Notes under the pieces: generated by a model | Database searches by the model: none | What the model saw: only the letters and a program-made list of their open reading frames with translations | Told to the model about the DNA's origin: nothing | DNA from: Tissierellia bacterium | GTDB taxonomy: Bacteria; Bacillota; Clostridia; Tissierellales; Tissierellaceae | Length of the DNA stretch: 8,151 nt | Assembly: GCA_012521625.1 (NCBI GenBank) | Contig: JAAYLY010000141.1 | Span: 1 to 8,151 of the forward strand | Direction: 5' to 3' | Part shown: positions 1-6,059 of the stretch, piece by piece | Layout: every line of letters starts with the position of its first letter | Numbering within the stretch: the stretch's first letter is position 1 | Translations under genes and position numbers: made by a program

Positions 1-20
1 ATTGCATTGTATTTACTCAA
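1..20 (-). CDS. Possible 5' end of a gene leaving the window (first codons only)
   Basis: Downstream of a promoter-like site and a GAGGAGG ribosome site on the minus strand, an open frame begins with TTG at 20-18 (L/M-S-K-Y-N-A) and runs off the left edge. An ATG at 7-5 in another frame is an alternative, but it lies 16 nt from the ribosome site, while the TTG is only about 3 nt away, so neither spacing is ideal. Too little is visible to name a product. A transposon-type protein is one possibility, given the upstream hairpin. Confidence 0.22.
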
Positions 21-23
21 CTC

Positions 24-66
24 CCTCCTCTAATACTGGTTATATCATAAAGGAAGGAATTGTCAA
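24..66 (-). promoter_or_regulatory. Promoter-like site and ribosome site for the gene off the left edge
   Basis: On the minus strand TTGACA (66-61, perfect -35 consensus) is followed after 16 nt by TATAAC (44-39, one mismatch to the -10 consensus). A strong Shine-Dalgarno-type GAGGAGG follows at 30-24. Together these suggest that a leftward gene starts at the window edge. The promoter is inferred from consensus only. Confidence 0.45.
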
Positions 67-76
67 GTAACATTCA

Positions 77-101
77 TCTCCCACTTATAGAAGATGGGAG
101 A
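77..101 (-). repeat. Short inverted repeat (7-bp stem, 11-nt loop)
   Basis: TCTCCCA (77-83) and TGGGAGA (95-101) are perfect reverse complements around an 11-nt spacer. The repeat lies upstream of the promoter-like site at 66-39, so on the minus strand it sits before a gene, not after one. No T-run follows it on either strand, so it does not look like a terminator. A subterminal hairpin of an IS200/IS605-type left end would look like this, and minus-strand TTGAT (128-124), a target pentamer used by some such elements, lies about 22 nt further upstream. That reading is inference. Confidence 0.5.
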
Positions 102-167
102 CTTCTGTTGTTAATTAGGTTAAATCAATACTTTAAGTTAAAAAATACTTCTTCTATACATAAGGTA

Positions 168-189
168 GCCTACAGAATACTCTGTAGGC
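168..189 (-). terminator. Hairpin just past the glyA stop, probable terminator
   Basis: GCCTACAGA (168-176) and TCTGTAGGC (181-189) form a perfect 9-bp stem with a 4-nt loop. It begins 6 nt after the glyA stop codon on the minus strand, where an intrinsic terminator is expected. The downstream tract on that strand (TACCTTATG) is only weakly U-rich, so termination may be inefficient, or the hairpin may mainly protect the mRNA 3' end. Confidence 0.5.
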
Positions 190-195
190 ATTTAA

Positions 196-1425
196 TTAAT
201 ATAGTGGAAACCTTTCACATAGCTTAGCTACCCTTTCCTTGATAGCTTCCCTGTCATTCCTTTCATCTAAGGCTAGGCTGATTATTTCAGCTATCTCCTT
301 CATCTCCTCTTCCTTCATGCCCCTGGTGGTAACAGCAGGAGTTCCGATTCTGATTCCGCTGGTAACAAAGGGGCTTTCTGGATCAAATGGAATGGTATTC
401 TTATTAGTAGCCAGCCCTACTTCCTCCAATAGCTCCTCAGCCTTCTTTCCAGTTAAACCCTTACTCCTAACGTCTATAAGGATTAGGTGGTTGTCGGTAC
501 CCCCTGAAACTAGTCTAAAGCCCTTTTTACTTAGTTCTTCCGCTAAGACCTTAGCATTCTTTACTATCTGCTTTTGATATTCCTTAAATTCATCTGTCAG
601 GGCTTCACCGAAGCAGACAGCCTTTGCAGCTATAACATGCATCAGTGGTCCACCTTGTAGACCTGGGAAGATGGCCTTGTCTAGCTTCTTAGCATATTCC
701 TCCTTGCAAAGGATAGCTCCCCCTCTAGGCCCCCTTAGGGTCTTATGGGTAGTAGTAGTTACAAAATCCGCATAGGGCACTGGATTTTGGTGTAAGCCTG
801 CAGCCACAAGGCCTGCTATATGGGCCATGTCCACCATCAAATAAGCACCAACCTCATCGGCTATCTCCCTAAACTTCTTAAAGTCTATCTCCCTGGGATA
901 GGCACTAGCTCCAGCTACGATCATCTTTGGCTTTTCCCTTAGGGCTATCTCCCTAACCCTATCATAATCGATTCTTTCAGTTTCCTTATCTACTCCATAT
1001 TCTACGAAATTATAGTAGGTACCTGAAATATTTACAGGACTACCATGGGTTAGATGGCCACCCTGTGACAGATTCATGCCTAAAACCTTATCCCCTGGTT
1101 TTAACACAGCAAAATATACTCCTAAGTTAGCATTAGCCCCTGAATGTGGTTGTACATTGGCATGTTCTGCCCCAAAGATCTCCTTCAACCTTTCAATGGC
1201 AATGGTCTCAACCTCATCAACGAATTCACAGCCTCCGTAATACCTCCTACCCGGATAACCCTCAGCATACTTGTTAGTCAATTGGCTACCCATGGCCTCC
1301 ATAACCTGCTTACTGACGAAGTTTTCAGAGGCGATTAATTCTATATGATTTTGCTGTCTCTTTATTTCCTTATTTATAATGTCCATAATTATAGGGTCAT
1401 TTTTGGCAAGATTTTCAAAATTCAT
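196..1425 (-). CDS. glyA: Serine hydroxymethyltransferase (GlyA)
   Basis: Cytosolic PLP enzyme that interconverts serine plus tetrahydrofolate with glycine plus 5,10-methylene-tetrahydrofolate, the main supply of one-carbon units. The 409-residue protein has the usual bacterial length. Family signatures are clear: IELIASENF near residue 28, NKYAEGYPG near 51, VQPHSGANAN near 91, VDMAHIAGL with D199 and H202, and the PLP-lysine motif TTTTHK at K228 followed by TLRGPRGG. The C-terminus has VTSGIRIGTPAVTTRG. Three in-frame codons MMYM stand at the 5' end. The third ATG (1425) is preferred because AAGGGG (1440-1435) lies 9 nt upstream of it and abuts the first ATG. The gene is divergent from the threonine/serine exporter pair and followed by a hairpin at 168-189, so it is probably transcribed alone. 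SHMT can also cleave threonine or allo-threonine slowly; here the main role is taken to be serine/glycine exchange. Confidence 0.97.
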   Translation of the reverse strand: MNFENLAKNDPIIMDIINKEIKRQQNHIELIASENFVSKQVMEAMGSQLTNKYAEGYPGRRYYGGCEFVDEVETIAIERLKEIFGAEHANVQPHSGANANLGVYFAVLKPGDKVLGMNLSQGGHLTHGSPVNISGTYYNFVEYGVDKETERIDYDRVREIALREKPKMIVAGASAYPREIDFKKFREIADEVGAYLMVDMAHIAGLVAAGLHQNPVPYADFVTTTTHKTLRGPRGGAILCKEEYAKKLDKAIFPGLQGGPLMHVIAAKAVCFGEALTDEFKEYQKQIVKNAKVLAEELSKKGFRLVSGGTDNHLILIDVRSKGLTGKKAEELLEEVGLATNKNTIPFDPESPFVTSGIRIGTPAVTTRGMKEEEMKEIAEIISLALDERNDREAIKERVAKLCERFPLY

Positions 1426-1466
1426 GTACATCATCCCCTTTTCGTATTATAATAATTACAGAGTCT

Positions 1467-1495
1467 TTGATTATACTACAACAATATAATATAAT
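1467..1495 (+). promoter_or_regulatory. Probable sigma-A promoter of the ThrE-type exporter operon
   Basis: TTGATT (1467-1472, four of six matches to the -35 consensus) and TATAAT (1490-1495, perfect -10) are separated by 17 nt. This predicts a start near 1502, about 60 nt before the first gene. The region is very AT-rich and contains other TATAAT-like strings, so the exact site is inferred. The site lies face to face with the glyA promoter region. Confidence 0.55.
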
Positions 1496-1519
1496 CTATG
1501 TAAAAAAGCAATTATTAAT

Positions 1520-1528
1520 ATTATACCA
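1520..1528 (-). promoter_or_regulatory. Candidate extended -10 promoter for glyA
   Basis: On the minus strand TGGTATAAT (1528-1520) matches an extended -10 element (TGnTATAAT). No convincing -35 hexamer lies 17 nt upstream. It would start transcripts near 1513 and give a leader of about 90 nt in which I see no riboswitch. A second TATAAT on this strand, at about 1475-1470, also lacks a good -35, so the choice is uncertain. Confidence 0.3.
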
Positions 1529-1563
1529 TAATTACAATATTTTTAACTATTGAGGTGCAAAAT

Positions 1564-2355
1564 ATGAACCATTTTAAGATTAAGGATAATGATGAGGCTA
1601 AGAAACTGATGAAGCTGGCCCTCAGTGCCGGAGAAACTTTACTTAAAAATGGTGCAGAAGCCTATAGGGTTGAAGATACTATGGAGCGGATGTGTAGTTC
1701 AAGGGAAAACATTCACAATGTGAATTCCTTCGTAACTCAGACTGGTGTCTTTTTAACCTTTGAACACGAGGACAAAACCTACGTAAACTTTAGAAGGGTC
1801 AGGGGTACGGCCATGAATCTAAAACGTATTCATCTGGTTAATCAATTCTCTAGAGATTTCGTTTTTAAAAATATTTCCATAGATGAGGGTTTGAATATAA
1901 TCCAAGACATCAACAACACCAAATCCTTTACCAGGCTGGATAAGGCCGTCTTTGGCGCCGCAGCTTGTGCCTTCTTCACCCTCATGTTTGGAGGCAACCT
2001 TAGAGATTTTATAGCCAGTTATCTGGTCAGCTTCCTAACAGTTTTATTGCTGAATATTACTACTGAATTTAAGCTGACCTTTTTCATAGAAAACTTTCTG
2101 GGAGCCTTCTTAGCTTCCTTATTCTCCTGTATAACAGTAGTAATAGGACTAGGAGCCAATCTAGATAAGATTATTATCGGTTCCATCATGCATTTGGTAC
2201 CTGGGGTACCCATTACCAACGCCATCAGGGATTTAATGAGTGGCGACTCCTTAACGGGTCTTTCCAAAGGGATGGAAGCCATCTTCTCAGCCGTGGCCAT
2301 AGCCTTTGGCGTAGGTATAGTATTAAGCCTTTATATGGGAGGTATTATAAGATGA
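1564..2355 (+). CDS. Threonine/serine exporter family protein, N-terminal (DUF1212/ThrE-type) subunit
   Basis: Inner-membrane component of a two-gene ThrE-type exporter; relatives export threonine and serine in Corynebacterium, or dicarboxylate (YjjP/YjjB) in E. coli, so the substrate here is inferred. The 263-residue protein has a soluble N-terminal part with the family motif GAEAYRVED at residues 30-38, then several hydrophobic segments from about residue 128 to the end (roughly 128-144, 149-167, 173-195 and 238-258). The conserved PGVP (213-216), NAIRD (219-223) and SGD (226-228) lie between membrane segments. ATG 1564 is chosen because GAGGTG (1552-1557) stands 6 nt before it; an in-frame GTG at 1555 lies within that ribosome site. 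The stop overlaps the next start by 4 nt (ATGA), which implies translational coupling with the partner subunit. Confidence 0.88.
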   Translation: MNHFKIKDNDEAKKLMKLALSAGETLLKNGAEAYRVEDTMERMCSSRENIHNVNSFVTQTGVFLTFEHEDKTYVNFRRVRGTAMNLKRIHLVNQFSRDFVFKNISIDEGLNIIQDINNTKSFTRLDKAVFGAAACAFFTLMFGGNLRDFIASYLVSFLTVLLLNITTEFKLTFFIENFLGAFLASLFSCITVVIGLGANLDKIIIGSIMHLVPGVPITNAIRDLMSGDSLTGLSKGMEAIFSAVAIAFGVGIVLSLYMGGIIR

Positions 2356-2801
2356 ATTTTCTAGACCATGCATATCAACTTATCTTAGGTTTCTTTGCAG
2401 CAGTAGGCTTTGCAGTATACTTTTCCGCCCCCCTAGAATCCATCTTTGCCTCAGGGGTGGCTGGAGGGCTGGCCTGGCTTGTATATTATGTGATCCTTAA
2501 AATGACTGGTAACAAGATCATCGGCACCTTCCTAGGGGCCTTTTTAGCAGGAATCTTAGGAGAATTCCTAGCTATAAAATTAAAAAAGCCAGCAACGGTA
2601 TTTATAATTCCAGGAATCATAGCCCTGGTACCTGGTGCTGGCATGTATTACACTATGTTTTATTTAGTTCAAAGGGAATATCTCCAAGCAGCTATTATCG
2701 GATCGGAAACCCTCTTTATGGCCTCAGCCATAGCCATCGGTGTTATAGTTTCCACCATCTTTTCCAGATCCTTGAGGCACTTTAGGAAGATGGGCAATTA
2801 A
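2352..2801 (+). CDS. Threonine/serine exporter family protein, C-terminal (DUF3815/ThrE_2-type) subunit
   Basis: Small integral membrane partner of the preceding gene; together they correspond to the two halves of a full-length ThrE exporter. The 149 residues are mostly hydrophobic, with about four or five membrane segments (near 8-25, 31-50, 57-76, 81-105 and 113-137). The family signature PGIIALVPG is at 87-95, followed by a conserved GMYYTM stretch. A basic tail (RSLRHFRKMGN) ends the protein. GGGAGG (2337-2342) lies 9 nt before the ATG, inside the end of the upstream gene. The stop codon overlaps the stop of the convergent repressor gene by 2 nt, and the two coding regions overlap by 4 bp counted as annotated ends. 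Confidence 0.87.
   Translation: MNFLDHAYQLILGFFAAVGFAVYFSAPLESIFASGVAGGLAWLVYYVILKMTGNKIIGTFLGAFLAGILGEFLAIKLKKPATVFIIPGIIALVPGAGMYYTMFYLVQREYLQAAIIGSETLFMASAIAIGVIVSTIFSRSLRHFRKMGN
2582..2642 (-). terminator. Candidate intrinsic terminator of the aspS unit, inside the exporter gene
   Basis: Reading the minus strand, GCCAGCA (2642-2636) and TGCTGGC (2594-2588) form a perfect 7-bp GC-rich stem followed at once by TTTTTT (2587-2582) and further T-rich sequence. The 41-nt interval can fold an inner hairpin, CCAGG (2628-2624) with CCTGG (2614-2610). It lies about 155 nt past the repressor stop and within exporter codons. The long interval and the possible coding origin of the A-run make this moderate evidence. 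Confidence 0.35.
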
Positions 2802-3064
2802 TTCTGCTTGGAATATTTTAAAAGTATTTCAATCAACCTATCTAGATCCCCTTCCTCTGAAGATCCCTCTAGATAGTTTTTTATACACTTTTTCATATAA
2901 TTTTCCAGTATAAGGCCGCCAGCATTGTTAAGAGCAGATCTGGCTGCCGCAATCTGGGTTAGTATATCCCCACAGAACTTTTCCTCTTCCACCATCTTCT
3001 GAATGCCCTTTATTTGACCCTCTATCCTTCTAAGCCTGGTTATAATTGCAGTTTTATCCTCCAA
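2798..3064 (-). CDS. CsoR/CstR-family (DUF156) transcriptional repressor, CstR-like Cys pair
   Basis: All-helical DNA-binding repressor of the CsoR/RcnR/FrmR/CstR family, 88 residues, which is the usual length. The core ITRLRRIEGQIKG near residues 8-20 and the segment ILTQIAAARSALNNAGG are typical. Cysteines are at 31 and 60. In copper-sensing CsoR the ligands are Cys, His 25 residues later, then Cys 4 residues after that; here the His position is Tyr56, so the copper site is incomplete. Cys31 and Cys60 match the numbering of the persulfide sensor CstR, which argues for sensing reactive sulfur or disulfide stress, though this is inferred. The start is TTG 3064, with AAGGAG (3078-3073) 8 nt upstream; the nearby ATG is out of frame. 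It is the last gene of the aspS unit, 19 nt after the RseC-like gene. No operator is recognised in the window. Confidence 0.85.
   Translation of the reverse strand: MEDKTAIITRLRRIEGQIKGIQKMVEEEKFCGDILTQIAAARSALNNAGGLILENYMKKCIKNYLEGSSEEGDLDRLIEILLKYSKQN
2838..2882 (+). terminator. Intrinsic terminator of the exporter operon, inside the repressor gene
   Basis: CTATCTAGA (2838-2846) and TCTAGATAG (2868-2876) form a perfect 9-bp stem followed directly by TTTTTT (2877-2882). The interval can add a short inner stem, CTTC (2851-2854) with GAAG (2859-2862), capped by CTCT. It starts 36 nt after the second exporter stop. It lies antisense to the acidic C-terminal tail of the repressor (about residues 61-76), a variable part of that family where codons could adapt. 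Confidence 0.65.
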
Positions 3065-3083
3065 GACATCAACTCCTTAAAAT

Positions 3084-3509
3084 TTATCTGGAAATGATCC
3101 TTGAGATAGTCAACATCACATCTTTTTTCTTAGCTGCCCTCTTATCTATTGATTTTAAAACTAATAGAGATAGGCCTAAAGCAAATAATCCAGTTAAAAA
3201 GCTAAGAAACTCGTAATTGGAATATTTACCATTAAAGGCTGCATATCCAACGGCTACCCCTATGATTAAGAAGATCAAGGGTACTATATATATGGCAAAG
3301 GTGTATTTTAAGATGGTTTTAGCCTCCGCCTTAATTTCAACTATGTCTCCAATCTTCGCGCCTACGCTGTTATCCATAGTTATATAGTGAGGGGCTACTT
3401 CACAAGCTGATGAACAAGAGCCGCAATTGCTACCACAAGCTGAAGTCCTGCGAACTTCCAGTACGATTTCATTGCCCTTCACTTCCTTAACTATTCCTAC
3501 CTGTTCCAT
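3084..3509 (-). CDS. SoxR-reducing system protein RseC/MucC family membrane protein
   Basis: Small membrane protein of 141 residues. A short N-terminal soluble domain (MEQVGIVKEVKGNEIVLEV) is followed by a cysteine cluster C25-x3-C29-x2-C32-x3-C36, as in RseC proteins. Two hydrophobic segments follow (about 67-91 and 99-118) and then a basic cytoplasmic tail (DKRAAKKK). In gamma-proteobacteria RseC works with the Rsx electron-transfer complex to reduce SoxR, and RseC/MucC also modulates sigma-E; the role in Firmicutes is not established. The Cys spacing could bind an Fe-S cluster or another metal, which is inference. ATG 3509 is chosen because AGGAGG (3522-3517) is 7 nt upstream; the GTG at 3515 is only 1 nt from it. 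It overlaps tcdA by 23 nt and precedes the CstR-like repressor, suggesting a redox or sulfur theme. Confidence 0.8.
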   Translation of the reverse strand: MEQVGIVKEVKGNEIVLEVRRTSACGSNCGSCSSACEVAPHYITMDNSVGAKIGDIVEIKAEAKTILKYTFAIYIVPLIFLIIGVAVGYAAFNGKYSNYEFLSFLTGLFALGLSLLVLKSIDKRAAKKKDVMLTISRIISR

Positions 3510-4218
3510 CGTCACACCTCCTAATTAAATCCTTAAATACCTCGGAAGCCATTATCAAGCCAACTACAGAAGGTACAAAGGCTACACTTCCTGGTACGGC
3601 CTTTCTCTTAGCTTCCGTCTCTAAATTGACCTTGGCAGGAACTTCATCGGACCAAACTACCTTTAAGTCCTTTATATTCCTCTTTCTAAGTTCCCTCCTC
3701 AAGACCTTGCTCATGGGACAGACTCTAGTTTCATAGATATCCCCCACCTTGAAGCTAGTTGGGGTTAGTTTATTTCCAGCCCCCATGGCACTGATAATTG
3801 GAATGCCCATTTCCTTAGCAGTGACTATTAAATCTATCTTGGATGTAATCATATCTATGGCATCGATTATATAGTCATAATCCTTGCTTATTAAAAGATC
3901 CTTAGTCTCTTCATTATACTTTTCTTGATAAGTAATTAGCTCTAAATTTGGGTTTATGTCTAACAACCTTTCCTTCATGACTTCTACCTTAGGCATTCCC
4001 ACTGTCTTGGTAGTAGCATGAATTTGTCTATTGACATTGGTTATATCTATTATATCATAATCTATTAAAATTAGCTTACCAATTCCACTTCTAGCTAAAG
4101 CTTCCGCTGCAAAAGAGCCTACGCCCCCAATTCCAAATACTGCCACAGTGGACTTAGAGAGTATATCCATACCCTCCTTGCCCACCACTGCCTCTGTTCT
4201 AGTAAATATATTACTCAT
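3487..4218 (-). CDS. tcdA: tRNA threonylcarbamoyladenosine dehydratase (TcdA)
   Basis: E1-like ATP-dependent enzyme (CsdL/YgdL family) that dehydrates t6A37 of ANN-decoding tRNAs to cyclic t6A. The protein has 243 residues, close to the usual length. It opens with the family start FTRTEAVVGKEGMDIL, then the nucleotide-binding loop GIGGVGS (29-35), LIDYD (51-55), NVNRQ (61-65), MPK (75-77) and IDAID (118-122). The C-terminal PGSVAFVPSVVG motif is also typical of TcdA. Cys167 in RVCPMS is within the conserved middle region. ThiF/MoeB-type zinc CxxC pairs are absent, which favours TcdA over those relatives. The ATG overlaps the aspS stop by 8 nt (ATGAGTAA), implying coupling. Its last 7 residues and stop overlap the next gene, whose ribosome site lies in its 3' end. 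It would be under the same T-box control as aspS. Confidence 0.92.
   Translation of the reverse strand: MSNIFTRTEAVVGKEGMDILSKSTVAVFGIGGVGSFAAEALARSGIGKLILIDYDIIDITNVNRQIHATTKTVGMPKVEVMKERLLDINPNLELITYQEKYNEETKDLLISKDYDYIIDAIDMITSKIDLIVTAKEMGIPIISAMGAGNKLTPTSFKVGDIYETRVCPMSKVLRRELRKRNIKDLKVVWSDEVPAKVNLETEAKRKAVPGSVAFVPSVVGLIMASEVFKDLIRRCDDGTGRNS
3517..3522 (-). promoter_or_regulatory. Ribosome site deciding the RseC-like start
   Basis: Consensus AGGAGG (3522-3517) lies inside the 3' end of tcdA, 7 nt before ATG 3509. The GTG at 3515 is too close to be served by it, so it fixes the RseC-family start at the ATG. Confidence 0.75.
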
Positions 4219-5998
4219 CCTTCTCTACATCCACCTTTATATGAACTTCCTTTAATTGCTCTTCACTAACATTAGTAGGAGCTCCAGTCATCAAGCAGGT
4301 TGCTGACTGGGTCTTAGGAAAGGCTATAACATCCCTGATGTTGGAAGTTTTTGTCAGGGTCATTATCAGCCTGTCAAAGCCATAGGCAATTCCACCGTGG
4401 GGCGGTGTACCGTATTTAAAGGCCTCCAGTAAGAAGCCAAACTTTTCCTTAGCTTCCTCTTCACTAAAGCCTAGGGCTTTAAACATCCTGCTCTGTAAAT
4501 CAGAATTATTGATCCTTATACTACCTCCACCCATCTCATCTCCATTGATTACAATGTCATAGGCCTTAGCCCTAACCAACTCTGGATTAGTCTCTATTAA
4601 GTCAATATCTTCCTCCATCGGAGAAGTAAATGGATGGTGCTTAGCCACATATCTTCCCTCTTCCTCATCATATTCGAATAGTGGGAATTCTGTAATCCAT
4701 ACGGCCTTAATATCATCTTCATCGATAATGTCTAACCTTCTGGCTACCTCATTTCTTAAGTTTCCTAAGCTATCGGAGACAATTGAGTACTTATCGGCTA
4801 CAAACAGGAGTAGGTCCCCTGCTTTAGCATCCATCAGCTTGAAGATCTCTTCTAGCTCTTCTTCCTTTAAGAACTTAGCTATTGGGGAAGTAACTCCTTC
4901 CTCCGTAATCTTAATCCAGGCTAAACCCTTAGCACCATAGGTCTTGACATAATCTTCTAATTTAGAAATATCCTTTCTTGTAAATTCATCTGCGTAGCCC
5001 TTGACGTTGATACCCTTAACTACGCCCCCATTCTCCACCGTAGATGAGAATACCTTAAAGTCGCACTTAGCCGCCACTTCTGATATGTCCACCAGCTCAA
5101 AGCCAAATCTTAAGTCTGGTTTATCTACCCCATACCTTTCCATTGCTTCCTTATAGGTCATCCTTTGGATAGGCAGGTCTAGTTCAATGCCTTTTACTTC
5201 CTTAAATAGGGTATAAAGGAACCTTTCGTTTATCTCTATAACATCCTCCACGTCTACGAAGGACATCTCAATATCGATTTGGGTAAATTCAGGCTGCCTG
5301 TTGGCCCTTAAGTCCTCGTCCCTAAAGCACTTTACTATTTGATAGTATCTGTCAAAACCAGAAACCATTAGTAATTGCTTTAAGATCTGTGGTGATTGGG
5401 GTAGGGCATAGAATTGGCCTGGATTAACCCTAGATGGTACAAGATAGTCCCTAGCTCCTTCTGGCGTTGGCTTAGTTAATACTGGGGTTTCAATCTCTAC
5501 GAAGTTGTTATCGTAGAAGAAGTCCCTGACTACCTTAGCCGCCTTAGCCCTTAATTTAAGGTTAGATTGCATCTTAGGCTTTCTTAAGTCTAAGTACCTG
5601 TATTTTAGCCTCATGGACTCAGATACATTGTCGTCGTCCTTGATGTAGATTGGTGGGGTTTCAGCCTCATCTAGGATCTTAAGCTCCTGGGCTAAAACTT
5701 CGATTTCCCCTGTTGGAATATCCTTATTTACTGACTGCCTTAGCCTTACTATACCCTTTACGGCTAGAACATACTCAGGCCTGATCTTTTCAGCCTTTTT
5801 AAAGACTTCCTCTTCGATGGTATCATCGAATACTATTTGAGTAATGCCTGTTGTATCCCTTAAATCTACAAAGATCAATGAACCTAAATTTCTCTCCCTT
5901 TGAGCCCAGCCCATCAATACTACTTCCTTACCCTCATCCTTAGGTCTAAGCTCTCCACACATGTGGGTTCTTCTTAATTTTCCCATACTTTCTCCCAT
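4211..5998 (-). CDS. aspS: Aspartyl-tRNA synthetase (AspS), bacterial type with GAD domain
   Basis: Class IIb aminoacyl-tRNA synthetase that charges tRNA-Asp with aspartate. The 595-residue length is that of bacterial AspRS. The N-terminal OB-fold anticodon domain (about 1-110) has GWAQRERNLGSLIFVDLRD; the catalytic domain starts near 130 (RLKYRYLDLRK). Motif 2 is CFRDEDLRANRQPEFTQIDIE around 224-244, the GAD insertion spans roughly 290-415, HHPFTSP is at 454-460, and motif 3 GGIAYGFDR is at 535-543. Leu38 in RNLGS resembles discriminating E. coli AspRS more than the non-discriminating Pseudomonas form (His there), a weak hint. The frame stays open upstream to 6037, but that would start translation inside the leader terminator. 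ATG 5998 has AGGAGG 10 nt upstream and gives the clostridial-type start MGES. First gene of a four-gene unit with its own promoter and T-box leader; overlaps tcdA by 8 nt. Confidence 0.97.
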   Translation of the reverse strand: MGESMGKLRRTHMCGELRPKDEGKEVVLMGWAQRERNLGSLIFVDLRDTTGITQIVFDDTIEEEVFKKAEKIRPEYVLAVKGIVRLRQSVNKDIPTGEIEVLAQELKILDEAETPPIYIKDDDNVSESMRLKYRYLDLRKPKMQSNLKLRAKAAKVVRDFFYDNNFVEIETPVLTKPTPEGARDYLVPSRVNPGQFYALPQSPQILKQLLMVSGFDRYYQIVKCFRDEDLRANRQPEFTQIDIEMSFVDVEDVIEINERFLYTLFKEVKGIELDLPIQRMTYKEAMERYGVDKPDLRFGFELVDISEVAAKCDFKVFSSTVENGGVVKGINVKGYADEFTRKDISKLEDYVKTYGAKGLAWIKITEEGVTSPIAKFLKEEELEEIFKLMDAKAGDLLLFVADKYSIVSDSLGNLRNEVARRLDIIDEDDIKAVWITEFPLFEYDEEEGRYVAKHHPFTSPMEEDIDLIETNPELVRAKAYDIVINGDEMGGGSIRINNSDLQSRMFKALGFSEEEAKEKFGFLLEAFKYGTPPHGGIAYGFDRLIMTLTKTSNIRDVIAFPKTQSATCLMTGAPTNVSEEQLKEVHIKVDVEKDE

Positions 5999-6008
5999 AT
6001 TTACTATA

Positions 6009-6014
6009 CCTCCT
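6009..6014 (-). promoter_or_regulatory. Ribosome site deciding the aspS start
   Basis: Consensus AGGAGG (6014-6009) sits between the leader terminator and ATG 5998, with 10 nt spacing. It argues against the upstream in-frame ATGs at 6037 and 6034, which fall inside the terminator hairpin. A second in-frame ATG at 5986 has only a weaker GGGAGA before it. Confidence 0.8.
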
Positions 6015-6018
6015 ATAT

Positions 6019-6059
6019 AAAATAAACCTCTCATCACTGAACTTCAGGGACGAGAGGTT
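6019..6059 (-). terminator. T-box leader terminator hairpin
   Basis: On the minus strand a 14-bp stem with one mismatch (C over T) and a 3-nt loop joins positions 6057-6044 to 6040-6027, followed by TTTATTTT (6026-6019). Its 5' arm contains CGTCCCT, the part used by the alternative antiterminator. It therefore stops transcription before aspS when tRNA-Asp is charged. Confidence 0.88.

Noticed and set aside
239..577. Plus-strand open frame opposite glyA, and similar antisense frames over the exporter, aspS and hemZ
   Set aside because: They are antisense to well-supported genes, have no ribosome site or recognisable motif, and arise from the codon bias of the true genes.
1426..1434. First two ATGs of glyA as start
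   Set aside because: They abut or lie 3 nt from AAGGGG; the ATG at 1425 has normal 9-nt spacing and matches typical GlyA N-termini better.
1426..1513. Riboswitch in the glyA leader
   Set aside because: The leader is short and AT-rich with no conserved aptamer motif or terminator hairpin that I can see.
2196..2210. Two GGTACC palindromes close together as an operator
   Set aside because: They encode the conserved LVPGVP motif of the exporter; codon repetition explains them.
5999..6037. Upstream in-frame ATGs that would extend AspS by 13 residues
   Set aside because: They fall within the T-box terminator hairpin and upstream of the AGGAGG site; ATG 5998 has the correct ribosome-site spacing.
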